Made by a program: the position numbers and the translations under genes. Below, piece after piece: positions 14,505 to 22,623 of a stretch of 32,053 nt of DNA (its first letter is position 1; each line of letters opens with the position of its first letter). This DNA comes from Victivallales bacterium (GTDB lineage: Bacteria > Verrucomicrobiota > Lentisphaeria > Oligosphaerales > Oligosphaeraceae): the NCBI GenBank assembly GCA_017548425.1, contig JAFZAB010000049.1:1-32053 (forward strand). The letters run 5' to 3'. The notes under the pieces are model-generated. The model searched no databases. It had not been told where the DNA came from and saw nothing but the letters and a program-made list of their open reading frames with translations.

Positions 14505-16553
14505 ATGAACGTCCACGATTTTTTCTCCGCCATTGGCGAATATTACGCGGCGGGATTTTTCTTTGCCCCGAACGAGTCTTATCTGCTCCGCAGCGCGTAC
14601 GCTTTCATGTACCACTTCACTCAAGCTCCTCTACTGCCGTACAATGGCACGAAACTCTATCCGGTCGGAGCTGGAAACATCTACAATCCAGAAAACAAGC
14701 AAGTCTATTATTTTTTCTATCCGCATACGCACGCCACACGGCGAATCGGCGGAAAGGACGCCTTCCAGCAGTTGATGGACAAAGCAGTTGAAGCGAACAT
14801 CCCCTGCACAGGGCAGTTGCGCAATGCCGTCCAACGCGCCACGCAGGATAACGCTTTCAACGTCACGTTCCTCCGCGGTTGGACGCATGCCGTCATCAAC
14901 TACGAACGTATTCTTACAGAAGGACTTGGCGAATATGAACGGCGCATACAGGAAAACCTCTCCCTTGATCCGGATTTCTTCGTCTCGCTGATGTCAGTGC
15001 TTTTCTCGCTTAAGAAGTACATTGGCCGATGCGAGACCATGCTTCGCGAGCACAACGCGACCAAGCTCGCGGATGTCTTCCACAAGATGGCCTCCGAACC
15101 TGCCTCCGACCTCTACGAAGCGTTCGTCTATTACAATTTCTTCTGGTTCATTGACGACCGTGATTCCGGCGGCCGCATGGACGCCATTCTCGAAAAGTTC
15201 CCCCGCAATGGTCTGACAGATGACGACATCGTCGCCCTCTTCCGCGAAACCTGGCTCAGCTACAACGCCAACGGCGCATGGCACGCCACCTTCTCGCCAC
15301 ATCTTCCATGGCTGAAACCCGCTATGAAAGCGCAAGTCGGCCTCGCACGGCCAGGCTCGTCCGTTCTCATCGACGACGAGACGTCCGACGAGGCATGGAA
15401 CGTCATCTTCGATTCATGGCTTGGCGGCAACACGAATCCGTCCCTCTATTTCAAACCGAACTACGCCAAGGACTTAAGCACGGTCTGGAATGTCGAGAAA
15501 AAGGACTATGGCGGTTTGTCATTCGGTGGTTGCACGGAGCTTATGATCATGGGCATGTCCAACGTCGGCTCGACGGACGGCGACCTCCATGCACTCGAAG
15601 TGCTTACCACCACGCCGCTTGGCAAAGGCTCCTTCGACGATTTCTACAGTGTTTTCCTCCGCAGCATCCGCCAAAAGGCGCAGCAAGTTGTTCAACGTTG
15701 CGAAGTCGGTCATGAAATGGCGGCGCTCTACCAGCCAAATCTTATCCGCACTCTCTTCATGGAGGACTGCATCGACAACCAACGTGAATTCAACGCGGGC
15801 GGTGCGCGATACAACAGCGGCCTCATCGGCATTCTCGGCCTCACGAACACCGTCAACGCATTGGTCGTCATCCGCCGCGCCTATCGCGGCGAAGCGCCGT
15901 TCACTGTCGCGGAACTGTCACAGGCGTTGCAAGACGATTTCAATGGCCATGACACGCTTCTTGCGCAGATTCTCGCCATGCCTAAATTCGGCAATGACAA
16001 CGCCGAAGCGGATTCGCTCGCCAAACAGGTCATCCACGACGTCGCGGATGCCGTCCATTCGCAATCCCGCCCCCATCGAACCTACATTCCGTTCATCAAT
16101 CTTTTCACGACATACGCCTACAAAGGCGCCTACGTCGCCGCTTCAGCGGACGGCCGCCACGCGGGCGCCCCGCTGGGCGATTCCTTCGGAGCAGTCCAAG
16201 GCACGGATACATGCGGCCCCACCGCGCTCATCAACTCCGTCACGACTCCCGATCAGTCCGAATATCTTGGCACGCCTGTCTTCAACATGCGAATCAGTCG
16301 CGACATGCTCACATCGCCAGAAAACCGCCAACGCACGAAAGCCCTCATCATGGCCTATTTCCATCGCGGCGGACTGCAAATTCAAGTCTCCATTCTCGAT
16401 GCTGAAACGCTCCGCAAAGCCTACGAAAATCCACAGGACTATCCAGAAGTCATGGTCCGCATCGGCGGCTATTCCGAATATTTCAACCGCCTCTCAAAGG
16501 ACGTCCAGCTGGAAGTCATCAAACGGACAGAACATTCTCTTCAGGGCGGTTGA
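14505..16553 (+). CDS. Divergent glycyl radical enzyme (pyruvate formate-lyase-like)
   Basis: A 682-residue glycyl radical enzyme. A C-terminal loop RIGGYSEYFNRLS (residues 652-664, radical expected at Gly655) and a thiyl loop SFGGCTE (Cys343, Glu345) give both required catalytic elements. ARYNSGLIGILGLTNTVNAL, DGRHAGAPLGDSFGAVQGTDTCGPTA and KFGNDNAEAD are also typical of the family. GCxE is the arrangement of eliminase-type members rather than the CC of true pyruvate formate-lyase, so the reaction is probably not pyruvate cleavage. It is shorter than usual (about 750-850), with an unfamiliar N-terminal 150 residues. Start: ATG 14505 with AGGAG upstream; an earlier in-frame start lies inside moxR and is rejected. 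No radical-SAM activase is in the window. It is cytoplasmic and oxygen-sensitive. Confidence 0.85.
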   Translation: MNVHDFFSAIGEYYAAGFFFAPNESYLLRSAYAFMYHFTQAPLLPYNGTKLYPVGAGNIYNPENKQVYYFFYPHTHATRRIGGKDAFQQLMDKAVEANIPCTGQLRNAVQRATQDNAFNVTFLRGWTHAVINYERILTEGLGEYERRIQENLSLDPDFFVSLMSVLFSLKKYIGRCETMLREHNATKLADVFHKMASEPASDLYEAFVYYNFFWFIDDRDSGGRMDAILEKFPRNGLTDDDIVALFRETWLSYNANGAWHATFSPHLPWLKPAMKAQVGLARPGSSVLIDDETSDEAWNVIFDSWLGGNTNPSLYFKPNYAKDLSTVWNVEKKDYGGLSFGGCTELMIMGMSNVGSTDGDLHALEVLTTTPLGKGSFDDFYSVFLRSIRQKAQQVVQRCEVGHEMAALYQPNLIRTLFMEDCIDNQREFNAGGARYNSGLIGILGLTNTVNALVVIRRAYRGEAPFTVAELSQALQDDFNGHDTLLAQILAMPKFGNDNAEADSLAKQVIHDVADAVHSQSRPHRTYIPFINLFTTYAYKGAYVAASADGRHAGAPLGDSFGAVQGTDTCGPTALINSVTTPDQSEYLGTPVFNMRISRDMLTSPENRQRTKALIMAYFHRGGLQIQVSILDAETLRKAYENPQDYPEVMVRIGGYSEYFNRLSKDVQLEVIKRTEHSLQGG

Positions 16554-16592
16554 ACCGCACTGAAAGGCTTATGGCCAATAGCTCATATGATT

Positions 16593-16637
16593 GATATTCT
16601 GGATATTCTGGACTTTCTGGACATTCTGGATATTCAT
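16593..16637. repeat. 9-bp tandem repeat, five units, CTGGA core
   Basis: Units GATATTCTG, GATATTCTG, GACTTTCTG, GACATTCTG and a degenerate GATATTCAT. Read in the phase CTGGAnnTT they match the repeat at 22570-22605 (CTAGATCTT) and the one at 9682-9713. Confidence 0.85.
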
Positions 16638-16692
16638 AAATTCAACAGATCCAGTTGGGACAGAAGCTAGAAATGGCAGAAACTGTCACATC

Positions 16693-16727
16693 ATCCAGTC
16701 ATTCCAGAAAATCCAGTCATTCCAGAA
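16693..16727. repeat. 18-bp direct repeat of the CTGGA family in inverse orientation
   Basis: ATCCAGTCATTCCAGAA occurs at 16693-16709 and 16711-16727, period 18 (two 9-bp units). The reverse complement contains CTGGA units, so it is partly complementary to the array at 16593-16637 and could pair with it. A related single copy lies at 10838-10863. Confidence 0.8.
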
Positions 16728-16774
16728 TCATGATTTCTGTCTTTGCTTTTAGCTTTAAGCTTTAAGCTTTATAC

Positions 16775-16802
16775 TTGTATTTTGGGCTATACGTTATATA
16801 TT
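16775..16802 (+). promoter_or_regulatory. Putative promoter for a short RNA upstream of nusA
   Basis: TTGTAT (16775-16780), a 16-base spacer and TATATT (16797-16802). Confidence 0.5.
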
Positions 16803-16808
16803 AATAGC

Positions 16809-16878
16809 GTTTCAACCATAGGCAGTGCCGAATGAGTTCTGATCTCTTCTGCGAAAGGCGGGTTTGCCCGCCTTTTTT
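16809..16878 (+). ncRNA. Candidate small RNA (about 70 nt) upstream of nusA
   Basis: A promoter-like sequence (16775-16802) and a strong intrinsic terminator (16855-16878) frame about 70 bases without a reading frame. It could be an independent small RNA or a terminated leader of the nusA operon, but a separate promoter (16884-16911) follows for nusA. It is not recognised as tRNA, 6S or SRP RNA. The call rests on the flanking signals only. Confidence 0.35.
16855..16878 (+). terminator. Rho-independent terminator upstream of nusA
   Basis: AAGGCGGG pairs with CCCGCCTT over a four-base loop (TTTG), and the stem runs into a stretch of six Ts ending at 16878. Confidence 0.85.
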
Positions 16879-16883
16879 GTCAA

Positions 16884-16911
16884 TTGACCAGTGCTCAGGC
16901 TTTGCTATTAT
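16884..16911 (+). promoter_or_regulatory. Promoter for the nusA operon
   Basis: TTGACC (16884-16889), a 16-base spacer and TATTAT (16906-16911), giving a leader of about 30 bases before the nusA ATG. Confidence 0.6.
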
Positions 16912-16948
16912 CATTTACATACCCGTTTACCAATAGGATCTTGATGCC

Positions 16949-18217
16949 ATGAAAAACAATGAACTGATTAACAGCCTCGACCAGCTTGAACGCGAACGCG
17001 GCATTGACCGCGAGACGCTGCTCGAAGCCATCGAGGAGTCGTTGCAGACCGCCGCCCGCAAGGCCGTCTGCGCAAGCCGCGAAGTCAGCGTCAAGGTCAA
17101 CCGCCAAACTGGCGCCATCCAATGCTGGGCCAAGCTGCTCATCGTTGACAAAGTGGAACATCCGGAAGATGAAATCGCCCTCAAGAAGGTGCAGGAGAAG
17201 TATCCGGAACGCAACTACACGACCGCGAATCTCGGCGAAGAGATCGAATGGGAAGTCAAATCGGAAGACTTCGGCCGCATCGCCGCCCAGAACGCCAAGC
17301 AGATCATCGTCCAGAAGCTCCGCCAGGCGGAGAAGAAGAACATCTGCGAATCCTATCGCGATCAAGTCAACACGTTGATCACCGGCGAAGTCCGCCGCAT
17401 CGACCGCAACGAAATCGATATCATTTTCGATCAGGCCGAAGGCGCCATGCGCCACGGCGACAAGATTCCCGGAGAGGAATATGAAATCGGCGACATGGTC
17501 GTCGCCCTCCTCACTGAAATCAATGTCGATAAGCCCGGTCCGACGCTGTTTGTCTCCCGCGCATGCCCGGAGTTCGTCCTCCGCCTGTTCGAACGGGAAG
17601 TTTCCGAAATTTCCGAAGGCCTCGTGCAGATCAAGGCGATCGCCCGTGAAGCGGGTTATCGCACGAAAATCGCCGTGGCCTCCGCAGACCCGAAGGTCGA
17701 TCCCGTCGGCGCATGCGTCGGCGTGAAAGGCTCTCGCGTCAAAATCATCGTCCGCGAAATGGCCGGCGAAAAAGTCGATATCATCCATTGGGATCCCGAT
17801 ATCCGCAAATTCGTCGAAAACGCCTTGAAGCCCGCGAAACTGACGTCCATCGTCGTCAACGAAGCGAAGAAATCCATCAAGATCGAAGTTCCGGAAGACC
17901 AGCTCTCGCTGTCCATCGGCAAGAAAGGGCAGAACGCGCGTCTGGCCTCCAAACTCACGGGATGGAAGATCGACATCGTCAAGGCGGAGAACGTCGCCGG
18001 TCCGGCGGAGCCGAACTTCGAAGAGCAGCGGCAGAACGCCGTTGACGCTCTCGCCGCCGCGCTTTCCCTTGACGCCGATCTCGCCAAAGAGCTCGTCTTC
18101 AATGGTTTCGTCAATGTCGCCATGGTCGCCGCCGCGGACGTCGATGATATCGCCGCCCTGGAAGGTTTCGACCACGCTTCCGCCGAGGCCATCAAAGCCA
18201 TCGCCGCCACTAAGTAG
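16949..18217 (+). CDS. nusA: Transcription termination/antitermination factor NusA
   Basis: A 422-residue NusA. The N-terminal RNA-polymerase-binding domain spans 1-125, followed by an S1 domain (about 135-200, ITGEVRRIDRNEIDIIFDQAEG) and two KH domains (KH1 with GACVGVKGSRVKIIVREMAGEKVDI; KH2 with LSLSIGKKGQNARLASKLTGWKIDI). A short acidic linker and a C-terminal helix-hairpin-helix-like module (about 375-422) close it. NusA modulates pausing and termination. It heads the conserved nusA-infB-rbfA-truB-ribF cluster. rimP, which usually precedes nusA, is absent here. Only a weak AGGAT-like ribosome site precedes the ATG. Confidence 0.96.
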   Translation: MKNNELINSLDQLERERGIDRETLLEAIEESLQTAARKAVCASREVSVKVNRQTGAIQCWAKLLIVDKVEHPEDEIALKKVQEKYPERNYTTANLGEEIEWEVKSEDFGRIAAQNAKQIIVQKLRQAEKKNICESYRDQVNTLITGEVRRIDRNEIDIIFDQAEGAMRHGDKIPGEEYEIGDMVVALLTEINVDKPGPTLFVSRACPEFVLRLFEREVSEISEGLVQIKAIAREAGYRTKIAVASADPKVDPVGACVGVKGSRVKIIVREMAGEKVDIIHWDPDIRKFVENALKPAKLTSIVVNEAKKSIKIEVPEDQLSLSIGKKGQNARLASKLTGWKIDIVKAENVAGPAEPNFEEQRQNAVDALAAALSLDADLAKELVFNGFVNVAMVAAADVDDIAALEGFDHASAEAIKAIAATK

Positions 18218-18256
18218 CCGCGTTATCTGAAGTCCACCGTGGAGCCGTTCCACCAC

Positions 18257-18286
18257 TAGACAGCAGGTTTCATCATGAAATAATAT
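18257..18286 (+). promoter_or_regulatory. Possible internal promoter before infB
   Basis: TAGACA (18257-18262), an 18-base spacer and TAATAT (18281-18286), in the 105-base nusA-infB gap. The bases around the -10 (TATCATTTACA) resemble those around the nusA -10 (TATCATTTACA), a shared 11-mer. Confidence 0.4.
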
Positions 18287-18322
18287 CATTTACACATAAA
18301 TCTTCAGGAGGTCTGATTCCGC

Positions 18323-20431
18323 ATGAGTGACAAAGTGAGAGTATACGATCTGGCCCGTGAGCTCGGGCTCACCCCGAAAGAACTCATAGCGATGCTTGAA
18401 AAGGAAGGCTTTACCGTCAAGTCCCATTCCAGTACTCTGGAAGCCGATATCGCGGACTTGATTCGGGATGCGGTCATCACCTCCAGGCAGAAGAAACAAG
18501 CCGCCGCCAGCCAGGCGGCGACTTCCGCAACCGCCGCACCGAAGGAAAAGCCTGCCAAGGAAGCACCGAAGGCGAAGCCTGCGGCGGAAAAAGCGGAAAA
18601 GGCTGAAAAGCCCGCCCCGCAGCAGCCGAAGGAAGAGGCTCCCGCGGAGCCGCCCGCCGAGAAGCCTGAGCTTCATCTCAAGACGCCGATCACCGTCGGC
18701 GCCCTCGCCGAAGGACTGGGCAAAAAGCCCAACGAGCTGATTTTCACGCTCATGTCCATGAATATTTTCGCGGCCATCACGCAGATTCTCGAAGTCGAGA
18801 CCGTCGAAAAAATCTGTGATAAATTCGGCGTCAAATTCATCCGCGAACGCCGTGAAAAAACACGCGAAAACGACAAGCCGAAATCGTCCGAACCGACCGA
18901 AGAAGGCGAATATCCAATGGAGCCCCGCCCGCCCGTCGTCTGCTTCATGGGCCACGTTGACCACGGCAAGACCTCCTTGCAGGACTACATCCGCCATACG
19001 CATGTGACGGCCGGTGAATCCGGCGGCATCACGCAGCATATCGGCGCGTCCGTCGCCAAAGTCGGCGACCAGACGATTACGTTCCTCGACACGCCCGGAC
19101 ACGAAGCATTTACGACCATGCGCGCACGTGGCGCGAAATCGACGGATATCGCCGTTCTCGTCGTCGCGGCGGACGACGGCGTCATGCCGCAGACCATCGA
19201 GGCCATCAACCACGCAAAGGCCGCCGGCATTCCGATCGTCGTCGCGATGAACAAGATGGATCTGCCGGGCGCCGATCCGGACAAAGTACTCCTCGGCCTT
19301 CAGCAACATGGACTTACGCCTGAAGATTGGGGCGGCGACGTTGCCGTCGTTCCCGTCTCCGCCGTCACCGGCCAAGGCATCGACGATCTGCTCGAACGCA
19401 TCCTGCTCGAAGCGGAAATGCTCGAACTGAAAGCCGCTCCGACCGCTCCGTTCGAAGGCCTTGTCATCGAAGCCCAGATGGAATCTGGCCGCGGCCCGAC
19501 CGCCAACATCATCGTCCAGAACGGCACGATCCGCCTTGGCGACTACCTCCTCTGCGGCACATGCTACGGAAAGGTGAAGGCCCTCATCGACTCCTTCGGC
19601 AAGCCTGTCAAACGCGCCCTGCCCTCCACGCCGATCAAAGTCATGGGCCTCAACGGCGTGCCCGAAGCCGGTGACAAAATCGTCACATGCGCCAACGAAC
19701 GCGAAGCGAAGGAACGCGCGGAAGAGGAAATCGAACGCAAGAAGAACGAAAGCCTCAACGTGGAGCGCAAGACCTCTTTGGAGGATATCTTCTCCATGCT
19801 CGACAAGGCGGAAAAGCCTGAGCTCAAGATCGTTCTGAAGACCGATGTCCGCGGCTCACTTGAAGCCATCACCGAAAACATCGCCAAGATCAAGAACGAC
19901 AAGATCACCGCCAACATCATCCACAGCGGTGTCGGCGAAATCTCCGAAAACGATATCGTTCTGGCGGCCGCCTCCAAGGCGATCATCATCGGTTTCCATG
20001 TCCGCGTCATGCCAGGCGTCAACAAACTGGCGAAACAGAAAGGCGTCGATATCCGCCTCTATTCCGTCATCTACGAACTGCTCGAACAGGTCGATAAGGC
20101 GATGAAAGGACAGCTCGCTCCCGAAACGCGCGAAACGCCGCTCGGCGAGGCCGAAATCATCCAGATTTTCCAGACCTCCAAGGCTGGCCGCATCTGCGGT
20201 TGCCGCGTGAAGTCCGGCGTGATGAAAATCAACGCCAAATGCAAAGTCTTCCGCGACAAAGAACTTATCTATCTCGGTCATGTCCAGTCGCTTAAGCACT
20301 TCAAGGAAGATGTCCGCGAAATCTCCGCCGGCAACGAATGCGGTATCCGTCTGGACAACTTCGAAGAGTTCGAAGTCGGCGACCGTCTGGAACTCTTCAA
20401 CGTCGTCACCGTCGATCCGTTTGCCAACTGA
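18323..20431 (+). CDS. infB: Translation initiation factor IF-2
   Basis: A 702-residue IF-2, the GTPase that delivers initiator tRNA to the 30S subunit. An N-terminal IF2N helix bundle (1-50: [21 protein letters not shown]) is followed by an Ala/Lys/Pro/Glu linker (55-115) and a second IF2N-like module (about 118-175). The GTPase domain shows G1 GHVDHGKTS (from residue 210), G3 DTPGHE and G4 NKMD, then domains II-IV. AGGAGG at 18306-18311 is a strong ribosome site for ATG 18323. Length is within the normal bacterial range. It lies downstream of nusA with its own promoter-like sequence. Confidence 0.97.
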   Translation: MSDKVRVYDLARELGLTPKELIAMLEKEGFTVKSHSSTLEADIADLIRDAVITSRQKKQAAASQAATSATAAPKEKPAKEAPKAKPAAEKAEKAEKPAPQQPKEEAPAEPPAEKPELHLKTPITVGALAEGLGKKPNELIFTLMSMNIFAAITQILEVETVEKICDKFGVKFIRERREKTRENDKPKSSEPTEEGEYPMEPRPPVVCFMGHVDHGKTSLQDYIRHTHVTAGESGGITQHIGASVAKVGDQTITFLDTPGHEAFTTMRARGAKSTDIAVLVVAADDGVMPQTIEAINHAKAAGIPIVVAMNKMDLPGADPDKVLLGLQQHGLTPEDWGGDVAVVPVSAVTGQGIDDLLERILLEAEMLELKAAPTAPFEGLVIEAQMESGRGPTANIIVQNGTIRLGDYLLCGTCYGKVKALIDSFGKPVKRALPSTPIKVMGLNGVPEAGDKIVTCANEREAKERAEEEIERKKNESLNVERKTSLEDIFSMLDKAEKPELKIVLKTDVRGSLEAITENIAKIKNDKITANIIHSGVGEISENDIVLAAASKAIIIGFHVRVMPGVNKLAKQKGVDIRLYSVIYELLEQVDKAMKGQLAPETRETPLGEAEIIQIFQTSKAGRICGCRVKSGVMKINAKCKVFRDKELIYLGHVQSLKHFKEDVREISAGNECGIRLDNFEEFEVGDRLELFNVVTVDPFAN

Positions 20432-20445
20432 TCGACTCATCCATC

Positions 20446-20485
20446 GCCGCCGCATGCCATCACGACACGCGGCGGCAACGTTTTT
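20446..20485 (+). terminator. Terminator-like hairpin between infB and rbfA
   Basis: GCCGCCGC (20446-20453) pairs with GCGGCGGC (20469-20476) over a 15-base loop; AACG and five Ts follow. It would reduce read-through from infB into rbfA-truB-ribF. Confidence 0.65.
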
Positions 20486-20489
20486 CATT

Positions 20490-20495
20490 TATACA
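20490..20495 (+). promoter_or_regulatory. Possible -10 box close to the rbfA start
   Basis: TATACA lies 13 bases before ATG 20509, after the hairpin and T-run. Initiation about seven bases downstream would leave an almost leaderless message, in line with the lack of a Shine-Dalgarno sequence. No good -35 is seen. Confidence 0.3.
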
Positions 20496-20508
20496 TTTAC
20501 CATAGATT

Positions 20509-20922
20509 ATGTCAGCTGATAGAATCACACGAGTCAACGAACTCCTACACCGCGAACTGGGCGGCATTTTCGAAATGCTTGTCTGCCCGGAGGCGCGTAC
20601 GCTTGTCACCGTCACAGGCGTCCAGACGGCTACCAATCTGCGAGACGCAACCGTTTTCGTTTCCGTCTATGGCGACGACGCCACCTGCGAACGCGTCCTG
20701 AAACTCATCAACAGCCGTCGCGTCATGATCCAGTCTGCACTGGCTCGCAAAGTCATCATCAAATACACACCCGTCCTCCATTTCAAGTTGGACAAGACGG
20801 CCGCCAAGGCGGATCGCGTCATGGCGATCATCAACGAACTCGGCTTTGACAACACGCCGGACGCATCTGCCGGCAAGCCAGACCTTAACGCAGACAAAGA
20901 CGATAAGCACCATGAAGAATAA
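20509..20922 (+). CDS. rbfA: 30S ribosome-binding factor RbfA
   Basis: A 137-residue RbfA, a KH-type protein needed for late 30S maturation. The signature RITRVNELLHRELGGIF is at the start, followed by TVTGVQTATNLRDATVFVSV and RRVMIQSALARKVIIKYTPVLHFKLD. The C-terminal 25 residues are a charged tail. No Shine-Dalgarno sequence is visible before ATG 20509. It sits between a terminator-like hairpin and truB, and its end overlaps the truB start by 11 bases, so rbfA-truB-ribF form a tightly coupled unit. Confidence 0.93.
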   Translation: MSADRITRVNELLHRELGGIFEMLVCPEARTLVTVTGVQTATNLRDATVFVSVYGDDATCERVLKLINSRRVMIQSALARKVIIKYTPVLHFKLDKTAAKADRVMAIINELGFDNTPDASAGKPDLNADKDDKHHEE

Positions 20923-21607
20923 AGTCGATGGCATCCTTGTCGTGGACAAGCCGATGGACTGGACTAGCTACGACGTCGTCAACTGCGTCAAACGCCGCTT
21001 CAACGTCGAAAAGGTCGGCCATTGCGGCACGTTGGATCCCATCGCCACGGGGCTTCTCGTCATCCTTCTCGGCAAGGCCACGAAATTCCAAGACCAGTTC
21101 ATGGGGCAGGACAAAGTCTATGCAACAACGATGCGTCTCGGCGTGGAGACGGATTCGGAAGACCGTACAGGCCAAGTGATTGCGACGGCGGATTGCTCCG
21201 CCGTCACGGAAGCGCAGATCCGCGAAATCGCCCAATCGTTCATCGGCCCGCAAATGCAGACGCCGCCCATGGTCTCCGCCATCAAACTCCACGGCCAGCC
21301 TCTCTACAAACTTGCCCGAAAAGGACAGACCGTCGAACGCCAACCGCGTGAAATCACGATCCATTCATTCGACATCACACGCATCGCCTTGCCAGACGTT
21401 GATTTCACCGTCCGTTGCACGAAAGGCACTTACGTTCGCACCATCTGCGCGGATTTTGGACGTCGGCTCGGCTGCGGCGCACATATGCTCGAACTCCGCC
21501 GCCTCCAAAGCGGAAATTTCAATCTCGACAACGCCGTCACCATCGACCAAATCAAGGCATGGGAGCTCCCTGAACTGCAAAACCACCTACTCCCCCTGAT
21601 GCCATGA
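20912..21607 (+). CDS. truB: tRNA pseudouridine-55 synthase TruB
   Basis: A 231-residue TruB, which makes pseudouridine 55 in the T-loop of tRNAs. The catalytic motif GHCGTLDPIATGLL contains the nucleophile Asp42, and the early KPMDWTSYDVV is typical. The later YKLARKGQ, REITIHSFDI and KGTYVRTICADFGRRLGCGAHMLELRR motifs also agree. An upstream in-frame ATG (20846) lies inside rbfA and is rejected. ATG 20912 overlaps the end of rbfA, and the TGA overlaps the ribF start codon (ATGA). The short length, about 230 against about 310 in E. coli, means the C-terminal PUA-like extension is missing, as in many bacteria. Confidence 0.95.
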   Translation: MKNKVDGILVVDKPMDWTSYDVVNCVKRRFNVEKVGHCGTLDPIATGLLVILLGKATKFQDQFMGQDKVYATTMRLGVETDSEDRTGQVIATADCSAVTEAQIREIAQSFIGPQMQTPPMVSAIKLHGQPLYKLARKGQTVERQPREITIHSFDITRIALPDVDFTVRCTKGTYVRTICADFGRRLGCGAHMLELRRLQSGNFNLDNAVTIDQIKAWELPELQNHLLPLMP

Positions 21608-22536
21608 TCGTCTCGTATCCGAACAATTTGCCGAAAGACCGCCAATGGGTCATCTCCCTCGGCGTTTTCGATGGTGTTCACCTTGGCCATCAAGCGATTT
21701 TCAAGGAACTTGCAACTGTCGCCAAACGTTTTGACGCACAGTCCGCAGCGCTGTTTTTCACGCCGAATCCCAAGCTAGTTTTCCATCCGCAATCCGGGCC
21801 GATGGCGATTTGCGCACCGCAACAGAACATCGATTTGATCCATCAGGAAGGCATCGACACGTTCATCCAATTTCCGTTCACGAAAGAACTGTCCGCCCTC
21901 ACCCCCATGCAGTTTCTGGACAAATACTTTTTCACGCCGCAAGTTCCCGTCAAGGCGTTCTGCGTTGGCGAAAACTGGCAGTTCGGCCGCAATAACACGG
22001 GTGACGGCAATACGTTACGCGAATGTTGCGCTCCGCACGGCATTGAAGTCCATATCGTTCCAAGCGTCATTCTCGACGGCGAGCCAGTCAGCAGCACCCG
22101 CATTCGCAAAGCCATTCTGGACGGCAAATTGGAACTCGCCCACCGCCTGCTTGGACGTCCTTTTACGATTGTCGGCAACGTCTCGCATGGCCATCACATT
22201 GGCACGACGGTTTTGAGTTGCCCGACCGCCAATCTTTCCGTCGCGGAGCATTTGATTCCACCATACGGTGTCTATGCGGCTCGTGGACGACTCTCGGAAG
22301 ACAAGACCATCGACGGCATCGCCTATGTCGGCGACGCCCCGACCATCCGTCATGACGGCCCACCAGAAATCATTCTCGAACTGCATCTATTCGATTTCGA
22401 CGGCGACCTTTACGACCAGCCGATTTCCATCGAATTGTACAGCTTCATTCGTCCGAGCATGAAATTCGATTCTCCCGCCGCCCTGCAACATCAAATCGCC
22501 TTGGACATCGAAAAGACCAAAGCCATTTTGAAGTAG
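21604..22536 (+). CDS. ribF: Bifunctional riboflavin kinase/FAD synthetase
   Basis: A 310-residue RibF, which makes FMN and then FAD from riboflavin. The N-terminal adenylyltransferase domain (1-180) has GVFDGVHLGHQ (20-30), the VGENWQFGRN segment and SSTRIRKAI. The C-terminal flavokinase domain (about 185-310) has GNVSHGHHIGTTVLSCPTANL and ends with a typical helix. It is translationally coupled to truB by ATGA and is the last gene of this cluster. The classical neighbour rpsO is not present; an intergenic hairpin and repeat array follow. Confidence 0.95.
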   Translation: MIVSYPNNLPKDRQWVISLGVFDGVHLGHQAIFKELATVAKRFDAQSAALFFTPNPKLVFHPQSGPMAICAPQQNIDLIHQEGIDTFIQFPFTKELSALTPMQFLDKYFFTPQVPVKAFCVGENWQFGRNNTGDGNTLRECCAPHGIEVHIVPSVILDGEPVSSTRIRKAILDGKLELAHRLLGRPFTIVGNVSHGHHIGTTVLSCPTANLSVAEHLIPPYGVYAARGRLSEDKTIDGIAYVGDAPTIRHDGPPEIILELHLFDFDGDLYDQPISIELYSFIRPSMKFDSPAALQHQIALDIEKTKAILK

Positions 22537-22542
22537 GTGTGC

Positions 22543-22559
22543 CGGCGGCGTCCCCGCCG
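22543..22559. repeat. Intergenic hairpin after ribF
   Basis: CGGCGG pairs with CCGCCG over a five-base loop (CGTCC). The flanking bases (GTGCCGGCGGCGTCC) are close to the 32-bp repeats at 27434-27520 (GTGCCATCGGCGTCC). No T-run, so termination is uncertain. Confidence 0.6.
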
Positions 22560-22569
22560 TCGGAGCTAG

Positions 22570-22605
22570 TCTTCTAGATCTTCTAGATCTTCTAGATCTT
22601 CTAAA
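22570..22605. repeat. 9-bp tandem repeat, four units (TCTTCTAGA)
   Basis: Three perfect units and a last unit ending AAA, period 9. It lies between ribF and the convergent nitroreductase gene and belongs to the CTRGA class. Confidence 0.9.
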
Positions 22606-22623
22606 ATAGTCCACGTCAATTTC

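Larger units (their letters stand above)
16554..16774. other. Intergenic stretch after the glycyl radical enzyme: repeats, no gene
   Basis: No plausible coding sequence. It holds two CTGGA-type repeat blocks (listed separately) and, at about 16751-16771, a 7-bp tandem (GCTTTAA-like, three copies, with the palindrome AAGCTT). It is AT-rich with no clear intrinsic terminator. Confidence 0.6.

Noticed and set aside
16895..18289. 464-codon open frame on the minus strand
   Set aside because: Complete overlap with nusA on the opposite strand; low-complexity composition.
18290..19375. 361-codon minus-strand frame
   Set aside because: Antisense to infB; composition is a mirror of Ala/Lys-rich coding.
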